A stretch of DNA of 64,000 nt from positions 62,001 to 126,000 of the forward strand of contig NZ_JAKWBE010000006.1 of assembly GCF_022513565.1 (NCBI RefSeq), written 5' to 3'. Origin of the DNA: Streptomyces gilvus. Lineage in GTDB: Bacteria > Actinomycetota > Actinomycetes > Streptomycetales > Streptomycetaceae. This document shows positions 8,206-17,600 of the stretch, one piece after another. The number at the start of each line of letters is the position of its first letter. Position 1 is the first letter of the stretch. The notes beneath the pieces are model-generated. The model was not told the DNA's origin. It saw nothing but the letters and a program-made list of their open reading frames with translations, and did not search any database. A program made the position numbers and the translations under genes.

Positions 8206-8460
8206 TCAGACGCCGATGTCGCGGCCGTCCCGGCGCCGCACGGCGAGCACGGCGGGCCGCGTGATCCTCCCGGGCCCGTCCGGCCAGGTGCTCACCGGCC
8301 TCTCCACGGACGCGCGGTCGACCTCGCCCGGATGCTGTACGGCGACGAGCACACGCCGCTCCTGGATCACGGGCCGGCGCTTGCCCTTGGCGGCCACGCC
8401 GAACAGTCCGTCGTGCGAGCCGAGCTGGTTGCCGTCGGTGTAGGCGGCAGCTTGCGCTAT
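8206..8460 (-). pseudogene. Remnant of a PhoX-family (DUF839) phosphatase
   Basis: The minus strand reads DGNQLGSHDGLFGV, then KGKRR joined directly to PVIQERRVLVAVQHPGE, then STWPDGPGRITRPAV and a natural stop (complement 8206-8208). In PhoX/DUF839 phosphatases the first two blocks are normally separated by about 20 residues including GETKQFL and ETCGP, so an internal deletion near 8375 is visible. The several hundred N-terminal residues, with Tat signal and metal/phosphate ligands, are missing; upstream of the first block the sequence loses resemblance. I read this as the surviving C-terminal tip of a deleted secreted phosphatase gene. Family assignment rests on remembered motifs. Confidence 0.6.
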
Positions 8461-8580
8461 TGACACGGGACGATTTCGCTCTCCCGCCCCTGCCCAAGAT
8501 CGCCATCTAGGGCCGCTAACCTTACGTGTCCGTCCTGGCCAGCGATTGACGGGCTTCAACTCACGCGAAGGGTTGCGCAC

Positions 8581-10239
8581 ATGGGCATTCTCACTCTCCT
8601 GCGGAATGCGTTCGGCAGGTCACGCAAGGGGCGTGCCACCGAAGCAGAGGGTGCCGAAACGCCTTCGCAGACACCGGAACCCACGGTCCCGTCCCCCTCC
8701 CCGGCCCCGGAACCGACCCCTTCCGCCCACGTCCCCGAGCCCCGCACGGAGACCCCGGAACCGCCGAAGGACGACGAACACGAACTGGTCGCGGCGGCCT
8801 TCGACAACGTAACGGTCCCGAGGCCGACCGAGCCGGGCGAGCCGGGGGTCACTGAGCCGACGGAGCCTGCTGAGCGGGAGGTCACTGAGCCGACGGAGCC
8901 TGCTGAGCGGGAGGTCGAGGAGCCGGTGGCGACTGCGGCACCGGCGGCCGAGACGCCGGTGGCGGAGGAGCCGAAGGCAGAGGCGCCGAAGGCAGAGTCG
9001 CCGTCCGAGGCTGCGGAAGCGGCGCCTGCGGAGGAGCCGAAGGCTGCGGAGCCCGCGGTGGCCCCTGAGCCTGCCGAGGTTGCTGAGCCCACCGTGGCCG
9101 CTGAGGCGGAATCCACGCCTGAACCGGCCGCGACCGAGGTGGAAGCGCCCAAGGCGGAGGCAGCCGAGCCGGAAGCCACAGAACGGGAGACGGCAGAGCC
9201 CGAGGCGAGCGCGCCGGTAGCCGAAGAGGCTCCGGAACCGACGGTGGCAGAGCCGGCGGCTGAGGAGCCGGTCGCCGAAGAGCCCACGCCGGCGGAGCCC
9301 GAAACCGCCGAGGCGGCGAAGCCGGAAGCTGCGGAGCCGGAGCCGGAGCCGGAGGCCGAGACTGCTGAGCCGGAAGTGGTGGCGGAAGCCACGGCTGCCG
9401 AGGCGTCCGAGGTATCCGAGGTGTCCGATAACGCGGCTGACGAGGTGACCGCCGAACCCGAGCCCCAGCCCACGGCCCCTGTCGCGGCAGCGGACGAACC
9501 CGCGGTCGCCGACGGCGGGGAAGCCCCACAGGGGCCACCCGCACCCGACGACGAGACTGTCACGGTTGGTGCGGGTGGGAGCAAGACGGCCGAAGGCGAA
9601 GCCGAGGCCGTGGTCGACGGCGACGCCGCGTCAACCGCCCTCACCAAGGCCAGCCTCACCGGCACCCGAGCCGCCGTCTACCTCGTCCTCGACCGCTCCG
9701 CGAGCATGCGCCCGTACTACAAGGACGGATCGGCCCAGGCTCTCGCCGACCAGACCCTCGCCCTCGCCACGCACCTCACCCCCGACACCTCCGGCACCCC
9801 CACCGTCCACGTCGTCTTCTTCTCCACAGAAGTGGACGGCACGATCGACCTCACCCCCGCCTCCCCCGAGAACGCCATCGACGAGGCCCACGCGAGCCTC
9901 GGCCGCATGGGCCGCACCAGCTACCACGCCGCCGTGGAGGCCGTACTCGCCCACTACGACAAGAACGCCACCCCCGGCACCCCCGCCCTGGTGGTCTTCC
10001 AGACCGACGGCGCCCCCGACGCGAAGACCCCCGCCACCCAGTCCCTCACCGACGCCGCGAAGACCCACCCCTCGGTGTTCTTCTCCTTCGTCGCGTTCGG
10101 CGACCACGACAACAAGGCCTTCGACTACCTCCGCAAACTGAAGACCGACAACAGGGCCTTCTTCCACGCGGGCCCGACCCCCCTGGAACTCACCGACGCG
10201 GAGCTCTACGACGGCATCCTCATCGACTGGCGACCGTAG
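8581..10239 (+). CDS. VWA-domain protein with long Pro/Glu/Ala-rich region
   Basis: Protein of 552 residues, ATG 8581 with GAAGGG eight bases upstream. Residues 1-25 are basic and hydrophobic ([18 protein letters not shown]). Residues 30-350 are extremely low-complexity, rich in P, E and A, including a perfect 33-bp tandem duplication. The C-terminal 200 residues are a von Willebrand A domain: MIDAS motif DRSAS near 371, a conserved Thr in GRTSYHAA and Asp in FQTDGAPD. This VWA type resembles the TerF-like domain of tellurite-resistance/stress systems, which bind a metal and mediate protein contacts. No other ter genes are adjacent. The acidic stretch probably acts as a flexible spacer. Confidence 0.87.
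   Translation: MGILTLLRNAFGRSRKGRATEAEGAETPSQTPEPTVPSPSPAPEPTPSAHVPEPRTETPEPPKDDEHELVAAAFDNVTVPRPTEPGEPGVTEPTEPAEREVTEPTEPAEREVEEPVATAAPAAETPVAEEPKAEAPKAESPSEAAEAAPAEEPKAAEPAVAPEPAEVAEPTVAAEAESTPEPAATEVEAPKAEAAEPEATERETAEPEASAPVAEEAPEPTVAEPAAEEPVAEEPTPAEPETAEAAKPEAAEPEPEPEAETAEPEVVAEATAAEASEVSEVSDNAADEVTAEPEPQPTAPVAAADEPAVADGGEAPQGPPAPDDETVTVGAGGSKTAEGEAEAVVDGDAASTALTKASLTGTRAAVYLVLDRSASMRPYYKDGSAQALADQTLALATHLTPDTSGTPTVHVVFFSTEVDGTIDLTPASPENAIDEAHASLGRMGRTSYHAAVEAVLAHYDKNATPGTPALVVFQTDGAPDAKTPATQSLTDAAKTHPSVFFSFVAFGDHDNKAFDYLRKLKTDNRAFFHAGPTPLELTDAELYDGILIDWRP
8848..8913. repeat. Perfect 33-bp tandem duplication in VWA gene
   Basis: 8848-8880 and 8881-8913 are identical and add an in-frame repeat of 11 residues ([11 protein letters not shown]) in the low-complexity spacer. 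Identity at the DNA level, including third positions, suggests recent slippage. Confidence 0.85.
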
Positions 10240-10270
10240 GCACACGAGCACGCACAGCAGCACCACCCAC

Positions 10271-10314
10271 ATGCCGCCCGCTTCTCAGCCCGCAAAACGG
10301 GAGGCGGGCGGCAT
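10271..10314. terminator. Hairpin between VWA gene and metG
   Basis: Outer arms ATGCCGCCCGC (10271-10281) and GCGGGCGGCAT (10304-10314) are perfectly complementary over 11 bp. Within the loop CCCG (10289-10292) and CGGG (10298-10301) pair around CAAAA. It begins about 30 bases after the VWA stop and ends 67 bases before metG, so termination of the upstream gene is the simplest reading; a leader structure for metG is possible. Confidence 0.75.
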
Positions 10315-10381
10315 ACACATGTCGGCTACGATTTCAAGGTTCGCAAAACCAGCAACGAAACCGACCTGGGAGCAGCCCCCG

Positions 10382-12097
10382 ATGGCTCGACACCTCATCA
10401 CCAGCGCCCTTCCGTACATCAACGGAATCAAGCACCTGGGCAACATGGTGGGGTCCATGCTCCCGGCGGACGTGTACTCCCGCTACCTCCGCCAGCGCGG
10501 CCACGACGTCCTCTACATCTGCGCGACCGACGAGCACGGCACCCCGGCCGAGCTGGCGGCGAAGGAGCAGGGACTCCCCGTCGCCGAGTTCTGCGCCCAG
10601 GCGCACGACGCCCAGAAGGCGGTCTACGACGGCTTCGCGCTGGCCTTCGACTACTTCGGCCGGAGCTCCTCCCAGCAGAACGTCGAGATCACCCAGCACT
10701 TCGCCCGCCGCCTCAACGAGAACGCCTTCATCGAGGAGCGGGCGATCCGCCAGGTCTACAGCCCCGCCGACGGCCGCTTCCTGCCGGACCGCTACGTCGA
10801 GGGCACCTGCCCCCACTGCGGCTACGACAAGGCCCGCGGCGACCAGTGCGAGAACTGCACCCGCGTCCTGGACCCGACCGACCTGATCAACCCGCGCTCG
10901 GCGATCTCCGGCTCCACCGACCTCGAGGTCCGCGAGACCAAGCACCTCTTCCTGCTCCAGTCCAAGCTGCAGCACGAGGTCGAGGAGTGGGTCTCCCGGC
11001 ACGAGGACGACTGGCCGCAGCTGGCCTCCTCCATCGCCCGCAAGTGGCTGAACGAGGGCCTGCACGACCGCGCGATCACCCGCGACCTGGACTGGGGCGT
11101 CCCCGTCCCGGCCGACACCTGGCCGGAGCTGGCGGCGGAGGGCAAGGTCTTCTACGTCTGGTTCGACGCCCCGATCGAGTACATCGGCGCGACGAAGGAG
11201 TGGGCGGACCTCGACCCGGAGAACCGGGACTGGAAGTCGTGGTGGTACGAGGCGGACGACACCGTCCGCTACACCGAGTTCATGGCGAAGGACAACGTCC
11301 CCTTCCACACGGTGATGTTCCCGGCCACCGAGCTCGGCGTCCGCGAGCCGTGGAAGAAGGTCGACTACGTCAAGGCCTTCAACTGGCTGACGTACTACGG
11401 CGGCAAGTTCTCCACCTCCCAGAAGCGCGGCGTCTTCACCGACCAGGCCCTGGAGATCCTGCCCGCCGACTACTGGCGCTACTTCCTCATCGCGAACGCC
11501 CCCGAGTCCGACGACTCGTCCTTCACCTGGGAGCACTTCACGGCCACGGTCAACAAGGACCTGGCCGACACCCTCGGCAACTTCGTCAACCGCGTCCTGT
11601 CCTTCTCCCGCAAGCGCTTCGGCGACGAGGTGCCCGCGGGCGGCGAGCCCGGCGAGGCGGAGCGCAAGCTCGGCGAGGAGATCGCCCGGCTCCTCGCCGA
11701 GTACGAGGCGCAGATGGAGTCCCTCCAGTTCCGCAAGGCCGCGGCGGCGCTGCGCGCCCTGTGGTCGGCCGGCAACTCCTACCTGGAGGAGAAGGCCCCC
11801 TGGCTGGAGATCAAGACCGACAAGGAGGGCGCCGCCCTCACCCTCCGCACGGCGATGAACCTCATCCACCTGTACGCGGTGGTCTCGGAGCCGTTCATCC
11901 CGACGACGTCGGCCGCCATGCGCCAGGCCTTCACCCTGACCGACGACACCGCCACCTGGGTCACCGCGGACGAGGCCCGCGCCCTGACCTCGGTCCCGGC
12001 CGGCACCCCCTTCACGGTCCCCCCGGTCCTCTTCGCCAAGCTCACGGACGAGGACCTGGAGAGCTACAAGGAGCGCTTCGGCGGCGAGGCCGCCTGA
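10382..12097 (+). CDS. metG: Methionyl-tRNA synthetase
   Basis: Protein of 571 residues that charges tRNA-Met in the cytoplasm. ATG 10382 is chosen because [21 protein letters not shown] starts the Rossmann fold directly; the in-frame extension to 10271 runs through the upstream hairpin. Class I signature HLGN lies near residues 18-21. Residues CPHC and CENC near 142-158 form a knuckle of the zinc-binding insertion. The KMSKS counterpart is KFSTSQ near 341, the variant seen in this MetRS group. The anticodon-binding helical domain follows; there is no C-terminal tRNA-binding appendix. TACGAT at 10327-10332 could be a -10 element. Confidence 0.97.
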   Translation: MARHLITSALPYINGIKHLGNMVGSMLPADVYSRYLRQRGHDVLYICATDEHGTPAELAAKEQGLPVAEFCAQAHDAQKAVYDGFALAFDYFGRSSSQQNVEITQHFARRLNENAFIEERAIRQVYSPADGRFLPDRYVEGTCPHCGYDKARGDQCENCTRVLDPTDLINPRSAISGSTDLEVRETKHLFLLQSKLQHEVEEWVSRHEDDWPQLASSIARKWLNEGLHDRAITRDLDWGVPVPADTWPELAAEGKVFYVWFDAPIEYIGATKEWADLDPENRDWKSWWYEADDTVRYTEFMAKDNVPFHTVMFPATELGVREPWKKVDYVKAFNWLTYYGGKFSTSQKRGVFTDQALEILPADYWRYFLIANAPESDDSSFTWEHFTATVNKDLADTLGNFVNRVLSFSRKRFGDEVPAGGEPGEAERKLGEEIARLLAEYEAQMESLQFRKAAAALRALWSAGNSYLEEKAPWLEIKTDKEGAALTLRTAMNLIHLYAVVSEPFIPTTSAAMRQAFTLTDDTATWVTADEARALTSVPAGTPFTVPPVLFAKLTDEDLESYKERFGGEAA

Positions 12098-12162
12098 CCC
12101 AGATGTTCTGTCCGCGCCCCGCGTCAGTGACAACCAGGCGCGGGGCAAGTGCAGTTGAGAAG

Positions 12163-12378
12163 TCAGTTCCCCGACGCGTACGCCACGAAGTCCGCCCAGG
12201 CTTGCGGCGCCAGCGCGAGGCGCGGGCCGGCGTCGCGGTGCTTGGAGTCGCGGACGTGGATGGTGCCGGGGGTGGTGGCGACCTCGACGCAGGAGTTGCC
12301 GTCGCCGCTGCTGCTGCTGTAGCTGCTCTTGAACCAGGCCGGCGCGGAGCCGTCGCCGGAGGTGGAGTTGCCGCTCAT
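12163..12378 (-). CDS. DUF397 protein
   Basis: Protein of 71 residues with the diagnostic DUF397 pattern: WFKSSYSSSSGDGNSCVEVA in the first half, then IHVRDSKHRDAGPRLALAPQAWADFVAY. DUF397 proteins occur by the hundred in Streptomyces, nearly always next to an Xre-type regulator with a DUF5753 domain; the pairs have been compared with WhiJ/bldB-type developmental systems and toxin-antitoxin-like modules. ATG at 12376-12378 overlaps the stop of the upstream DUF5753 gene by four bases, indicating translational coupling. Its partner is truncated, so this may be an orphaned copy. Confidence 0.88.
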   Translation of the reverse strand: MSGNSTSGDGSAPAWFKSSYSSSSGDGNSCVEVATTPGTIHVRDSKHRDAGPRLALAPQAWADFVAYASGN

Positions 12379-12725
12379 GTTTCTCCCAGCAGCTGCTCGA
12401 TGAACGCCCGCGACTCTCGGGGCGTGAGCGCCTGGGCCCGGATCATGCTATAGCGCAGGTCAAGGATGCGGATCTGCTTCGGATCGGTCACAGGGCGGCC
12501 GTTGAACGCCCCATCGGAGCGCCCCACCACCGTACCGTCCGGGAACTTCAGCACCTCGATGATCCCGCCCGTGCCGAAGTGTTCCTCGACGTCTGTCGGC
12601 ATCACCTGGATCGACACGTTCCGCAACTCCCCCAGCTGCGCCCCCAGATGGGCGGTCACAAGGAGCAGAAGCCGACTCTCGTCATGCGTCTGATCCGGCT
12701 CGTGCCGGAACGGACGGCGAAGCAC
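12375..12725 (-). pseudogene. 5-prime truncated Xre/DUF5753 regulator
   Basis: The frame reads VLRRPFRHEPDQT, then LGELRNVSIQVMP, EVLKFPDGTVVG and DLRYSMIRAQALTPRESRAFIEQLL, which is the C-terminal half of a DUF5753 domain. Complete proteins have about 280 residues with an N-terminal Xre helix-turn-helix of 65 residues and a first DUF5753 half; both are absent. Upstream of the conserved VLRRP block the sequence has no resemblance and carries a 62-base imperfect palindrome (12749-12810), so truncation seems to coincide with that element. A 116-residue product could be made from the GTG, but it lacks DNA-binding capacity. The coupled DUF397 gene follows with a 4-base overlap. Confidence 0.68.
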
Positions 12726-12748
12726 GCGAGGAGGTGGCTGCTCTGGTG

Positions 12749-12810
12749 GCTCAGCAGGTAGCCGGATATCCCCTCCACAGCGGGGGACATCCGGCGCGCT
12801 CCTGCTGAGC
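12749..12810. repeat. 62-base imperfect palindrome at truncated gene end
   Basis: Outer arms GCTCAGCAGG (12749-12758) and CCTGCTGAGC (12801-12810) are perfect. Inner arms CCGGAT (12762-12767) and ATCCGG (12789-12794), and CCCC (12770-12773) with GGGG (12782-12785), continue the stem. It could be an RNA hairpin or a small palindromic mobile element. The rest of 12726-13060 shows no convincing gene. Confidence 0.65.
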
Positions 12811-13060
12811 TTGGGCCTCCGCCTGGATTACCCGGTCCGGGCGGGGGCCCTCCTTGTGTCCAAGTACAGCACAGCCGGTGCCGCGGCGGCACCCGGAGTC
12901 ACCGAAGCGCAAGCCCCCGTGCTCCGGTCCGACCTGCGCTCCCTATGCACCACCCACCGGCGATAAAGCACCCCACCAAACCCCACCCCTCCCTCCCGCC
13001 GGGCAAACTCACTCCCGCGAGTGAATATGGCCCAACTCGGCTGGATTTCCGGTCCTGAAT

Positions 13061-13094
13061 CGGGCCCAGGAAGCCGTAACGCTTCCCGGGCCCG
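13061..13094 (-). terminator. Hairpin terminator of pectate lyase gene
   Basis: CGGGCCC (13061-13067), A, GGAAGC (13069-13074), six-base loop, GCTTCC (13081-13086), C, GGGCCCG (13088-13094): a 13-bp stem with one A-C mismatch, 24 bases beyond the lyase stop on the minus strand. Confidence 0.8.
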
Positions 13095-13117
13095 TTCACC
13101 TCGTCAGGACGGCGTCG

Positions 13118-14467
13118 TCACGACAGCACGCCCGCCCCCGTCGTCGAAGCCAGTTCCGTCAGCAGGTTCTTCGCCGACGACTCCAGGCCCGCCGTCAGGG
13201 TCGGCGTCCAGTTGACCGTCGTCTTGATCTTCTTCGAGCTCGCGGCGTTGTACGCGGCGACCAGGTCGGTCGTCGTGCCGTTGACGACGTTGCCGCTGCC
13301 CTTGATCGAGCCGGTGCCGTCGCCGCTGAGGAGCTTGGAGATCTTCTGGCCCGCCGGGATCTTCCAGTAGTTGTTCTGGGCCACGACCTGCGCCTTCGCC
13401 CGGGAGTTGATGCTGTACTGCAGGGCGTAGCCGTTCAGCGTGGCCGTGTCGTAGACGTTGTTGTAGATGTGGATCTGGCCGAGGCGGGACAGCGGGGCCC
13501 GCTGGACGATGCCCTTCCAGACGTTGTGGTGGATCGTCACGCGCAGCTTGCCGGTGCTGTCGGTGTCGCTGGCGCCGATCAGCATGGTCTTGTCGTGGTT
13601 GGTGAACTGGTTGCGCTCGACGGTCACCAGGTCGGAGCCCTTGGTGATGTCCATGGCCCCGTCGTGGACCTGGTACTCACGGCCGTAGTACTTCGGGTTC
13701 GTGCTGTCGAAGTGGCCGGCGTCGGTGAAGGTGTTGTGGTCGGCCCAGACATGGGTCGCGCCGCGCAGGGTGACGGAGTCGTACTGCGAGTTCCAGTTGC
13801 CGCTGGAGCCGTCCGTGGGGTCCCACTGCGGAAAGCAGTCCTCGGTGTCGGAGAAGGTCAGGTTGCGCACGATGACGTTGTCGACCTTCTGGATCTGCAG
13901 CATCCCGCCGGTGATGCCGGCCTTGGTGCCGGGCACGCCGACGATCGTGGTGTTGGCGGGCACCTTGAAGACGATGTTCGCGGCCTGCTTCTTCTGCGCG
14001 GCGGCCCGCGCCTTCTCCTGCGTGCCGGAGGGCAGCTTGGAGCGGCCGTAGGTGGCGGGGTCGTACGCCTTCAGGTACGACGCCAGTGAATATCCGGTGC
14101 CGGACGCGTAGTTCGCGCACGTCAGCTTCTTGCCGGAGGCGTCGGTGTTCGCGTCGATCGTGCCCTTGACCTTGATGATCCGCGGGGTGGTGTCCGACAC
14201 CGAGCCGAGCGCCTTCACCAGCTGGGCGCGGGTGGAGACGGTGAAGGTGTGCGCGGAGTCGGCCTTCGCGCCGCCGGTCGTGCCGGAACCGGAGGACGCC
14301 CAGCCGTCCTTGGCGGCGAGCGTCTGGTGGTACAGGTCGACGGTGGTCGTCCCGGCGTTCGCGTTCATCACGAGCACACCGGCACCGACACCGGCGGCCA
14401 CGACGGCGGCGGAGACGACGAGGGTGCGCCGCCTGCGGAGGGACCGGCGGTGGGAGGCAGAGGCCAC
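13118..14467 (-). CDS. Secreted pectate lyase, polysaccharide lyase family 1
   Basis: Protein of 449 residues that should cleave polygalacturonate by beta-elimination outside the cell. An open frame starts at ATG 14509, but GTG 14467 is preferred: AAGGA lies seven bases before it and the product starts with a clean signal peptide (basic SHRRSLRRRR, then LVVSAAVVAAGVGAGVLVM). Parallel beta-helix landmarks of PL1 are present: NTTIVGVPG, NVIVRNLTFSD, the Ca-binding region with DGAMDITKGSDLVTVERNQF, HVWADHNTF, and the catalytic-arginine block RAPLSRLGQIHIYNN. Asn/Thr/Lys-rich composition fits an extracellular enzyme. A terminator follows; the divergent neighbour encodes another secreted protein. 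Confidence 0.93.
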   Translation of the reverse strand: MASASHRRSLRRRRTLVVSAAVVAAGVGAGVLVMNANAGTTTVDLYHQTLAAKDGWASSGSGTTGGAKADSAHTFTVSTRAQLVKALGSVSDTTPRIIKVKGTIDANTDASGKKLTCANYASGTGYSLASYLKAYDPATYGRSKLPSGTQEKARAAAQKKQAANIVFKVPANTTIVGVPGTKAGITGGMLQIQKVDNVIVRNLTFSDTEDCFPQWDPTDGSSGNWNSQYDSVTLRGATHVWADHNTFTDAGHFDSTNPKYYGREYQVHDGAMDITKGSDLVTVERNQFTNHDKTMLIGASDTDSTGKLRVTIHHNVWKGIVQRAPLSRLGQIHIYNNVYDTATLNGYALQYSINSRAKAQVVAQNNYWKIPAGQKISKLLSGDGTGSIKGSGNVVNGTTTDLVAAYNAASSKKIKTTVNWTPTLTAGLESSAKNLLTELASTTGAGVLS

Positions 14468-14633
14468 GAGGAGTTCCTTACGAGCGGTCGAGGGACATGT
14501 GCGGTTCATGGAGCACCCGTGAAGGTGCTTCCGTCCTCAAGTGGCCGCCGGGACCAAGGAAGTTGCCGTACCGGATCACCTTTCTTTCCCCATCGGCTCC
14601 CCACCCGCTTCCCATGCGGTGATCATGGACTGG

Positions 14634-14639
14634 TAAAGT
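14634..14639 (+). promoter_or_regulatory. Candidate -10 TAAAGT upstream of FG-GAP gene
   Basis: TAAAGT lies 49 bases before the GTG start, in the 220-base gap between two divergent genes for secreted proteins. A small stem, GCGAGGG (14652-14658) with CCCTCGC (14665-14671), would form in the leader immediately before the ribosome site GGGGAGGGA. No clear -35 was found. Confidence 0.3.
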
Positions 14640-14687
14640 CCGCTCACTTGTGCGAGGGCGGGGGCCCTCGCGGGGAGGGAACCTCAC

Positions 14688-17600
14688 GTGGGCAGACACG
14701 CCCTGGGACGGGGCGGTCGGCACGCCCTGGTCTCCACGCTCGCGGTCGTCCTGGCGGCCGGCTCGATCACCCTGTTCTCCGGCACGCGTGACGAGGGCGC
14801 CGCGCAGGCCGCCACCATCGCCGCGGCCGGCACCGCCGAGCTCGTCCTGGACGATCCGCGCACCGAGACCCGCCGTACCGAGCAGCTGCTCGCGGCGGGA
14901 CGGACCGGCTTCCTGCACCGGCAGTCCGGCGTCGCCGGTGTGCTGTGGACGGACTACGACGACGGCGACACGGTCACCGTCGAGGGGTCGTCAGGTGTGT
15001 ACAAGCCGACCACGACCAGCTGCTACGACATCGACATGCGCTGCGCCACGGGCGTCTTCGGGCAGGCCGCCGACACCGTGGCGCTGCCCCACCTCACCTA
15101 CGGCGACCCGGTGTCGCTGTGGAGCCCGGGCGGCGGCGCCCTGCGCACCGTCGACCTGAGCCAGTCGGCGGACCGGGTGGGGACGTACGGCGAGACGAGC
15201 GTCACCGTCGAGTACGACGGCGTCGTCGACGGACAGGAGCTGGACGGCTACGTCCTGCACCTCGTCGACCTGGTCGACGGCGAGCAGCGCGACCGCGTGG
15301 TCACCGGCTACCCCGCCGACGGCACCTGGGAGTGGAACAACGCGCGCACCGGGGACGACAAGGGCGCCCTGTTCGCCTACCCCGACCGCGACGCGGACGG
15401 CCGGTTCACGACGTACAGCGTCGGCTACCTCGACTTCGCCGCCGCCCGCTTCACCCCGGTCTTCACCGGCCTCACCCGGGACACCGTGCCCGAGGTCGTC
15501 CTCACCGGCGACCGGGTCGGCTGGTACACGCGGTCCGCGGGCCTCCACCTCAAGCCGCGCGCCGACCTCGCGGCGACGGAGACGGTCCCGCTGGCCGGCG
15601 AGGAGAGCGACGTCTCCCCCAAGCCGGTCCCGGTGCTCGTCGGGAACTGGGCGGTGCTGACGGGCGCCCCCGGCGTCCAGGCCGTGTCCCTGACCGACGG
15701 CACCAGGAAGACCCTGCTCAGCGCCTCGTACGGCACCCCGCTGGCCACGCCCGACGGCGGCGCCCTCGTCACCGGCGGCACCACCGCGGCCGACTGGTGG
15801 GTGCAGCGGGTCGCCCTCGGCGCCGACGGCACCCCGCAGCTGACGAAACTGGTCAAGATCCCGCCGTACGAGAACCCCAAGACGGGTCTGGCGCTCAGCC
15901 GCGGCAGCCTCCGCGTCGCCGAGGACAACCCGCAGAGCACCTCGGACTCGACTTCGGTGCGCACGCTCACGTCGAACGGCGGCACCGAGCTGAGCGCGTC
16001 GGCGGCCACGGAGAGCGCCTCCGTCAGCCCGAAGTGCCCGTACGCCGGTGCCACCTGCTCGGCCCTGTGGGGCGTGCACGACGGCACCAAGCCGGTGGAC
16101 GTCTACCTCGGCACGTTCTACGACGCCGACGAGGGCGGCAGCGGTCTGGAGAACGCCGACCGGCTGGTCTCCATCGGCGGTCACACCCTGGAGTTCGGCA
16201 CCGCGGGCGGCAGCGTCGTCGACGTGTCCGACGACTGGGCGGTCTACAACTCCGGCGGCTCCACGCCGGCACAGTACGTCGGCGAGTTCGGCCAGGGCCA
16301 GATCCTCAAGCGGTCCGTCCGGGCCGCCGCCCTGAACGGCTCCGTCCTGTGGAGCTCCGACACCGCCGGCCGGCTCACCTCCTACAGCCTCACCGAGAAG
16401 AAGACCCTCGCCACGGTGACCGTCCCCTCCCTCGCCTGCGTGCCGAGCGAGCTGCAGGCGGCGGGCCGCTGGGTGTACTGGGCCTGCGGTACGGCGTCGG
16501 CGGGCGTGTACGACACCAAGGCGGGCACGTCCGTCGCGGTGACGCCCGGTGACGTCCTGCTCGGCGACGGCTTCACGGTCCGCCACGACCACGAGGCCGA
16601 CCGGCTGGTGCTCACCGACGCGACGACCGGTGCCACCCGGGTGATCGCCTCCGACCTGCCCGACACGGGCCTCGCCGTGGACCGCCGCTTCCGCTGGACG
16701 GTCGACGAGTACACGGGTCTGGTCGCCTGGTTCGACCGGTTCGAGCAGACGCACGTCGCCACCACCGGTGTCGCCCCGTCCGCGCCGACCGCCTTCCGCA
16801 CGGAGGCCGGCAGCTATGTGCAGCCGGGCGGCTCCACCGCCTGGACCGGCGCGTGGCTGCTGTCCCGTCCGGTCGACTCCTGGTCCCTGACCTTCACCTC
16901 CGTGCAGAGCGGTCCGAAGGGCCGGGCCACCCGCACGGTCACCGGCGGGGCGGTCACGGCGCAGCTGTCGGCGGGCTGGGACGGCAAGAGCGCGAACGGC
17001 GACCGCTTCCCCAACGGCGACTTCACCTGGACCCTGAAGGTCACCGGCCTCGGCACCGCCACCCCGGTCACGGTGGCCTCCGGCGAGGGCTTCCTGCAGC
17101 GGGGCAACCCCGTGCGCCACGACTTCGCCAGCGTCGACGGCCCCGACGGCCGCGGTGACCTGCTCACCCTCAACTCCGCGGGCGGGCTGACGTACCAGCA
17201 CGGCACCGGCACGGGGAAGTTCGGGCAGAAGACCACCGGCACCGGCTGGCCCACCAGCGCGCGGTTCGTGCCGTTCGGCGACCTGAGCGGCGACCGCTGC
17301 AACGACGTCCTGGTCCGGCTGAGCAGCGGCGCCCTGCGGCTGTACAAGCCCGGCTGCAACGCGGCCCTCAAGCCGTCGACGTCGTACACGACCCTCGGCA
17401 ACAGCGGCTGGAACCAGTACGACGTCCTGACCTCGCCCGGCGACGTCAGCGGCGACGGCCGCGCGGACCTGGTCGCCCGCAACTCCGCCACCGGCACCGT
17501 GTACCTGTACAAGGCGACCAGCACCGGCAAGCTGTCCGCCCGGGTGAAGCTGTACGACGGCTGGAAGGGCTACAAGAAGATCGTGGGCGTCGGTGACATC

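Noticed and set aside
10315..10381. T-box or other riboswitch upstream of metG
   Set aside because: The 67 bases after the hairpin are too short and lack T-box bulge or SAM riboswitch features; the hairpin is better explained as terminator of the VWA gene.
10334..12148. Long minus-strand open frame opposite metG
   Set aside because: Codon positions and composition are the mirror of metG, a usual effect in high-GC DNA; no family motif is present.
14991..17201. 736-codon minus-strand open frame opposite the FG-GAP gene
   Set aside because: Val/Arg/Gly-rich shadow translation with no motif, while the plus strand encodes a clear secreted protein.
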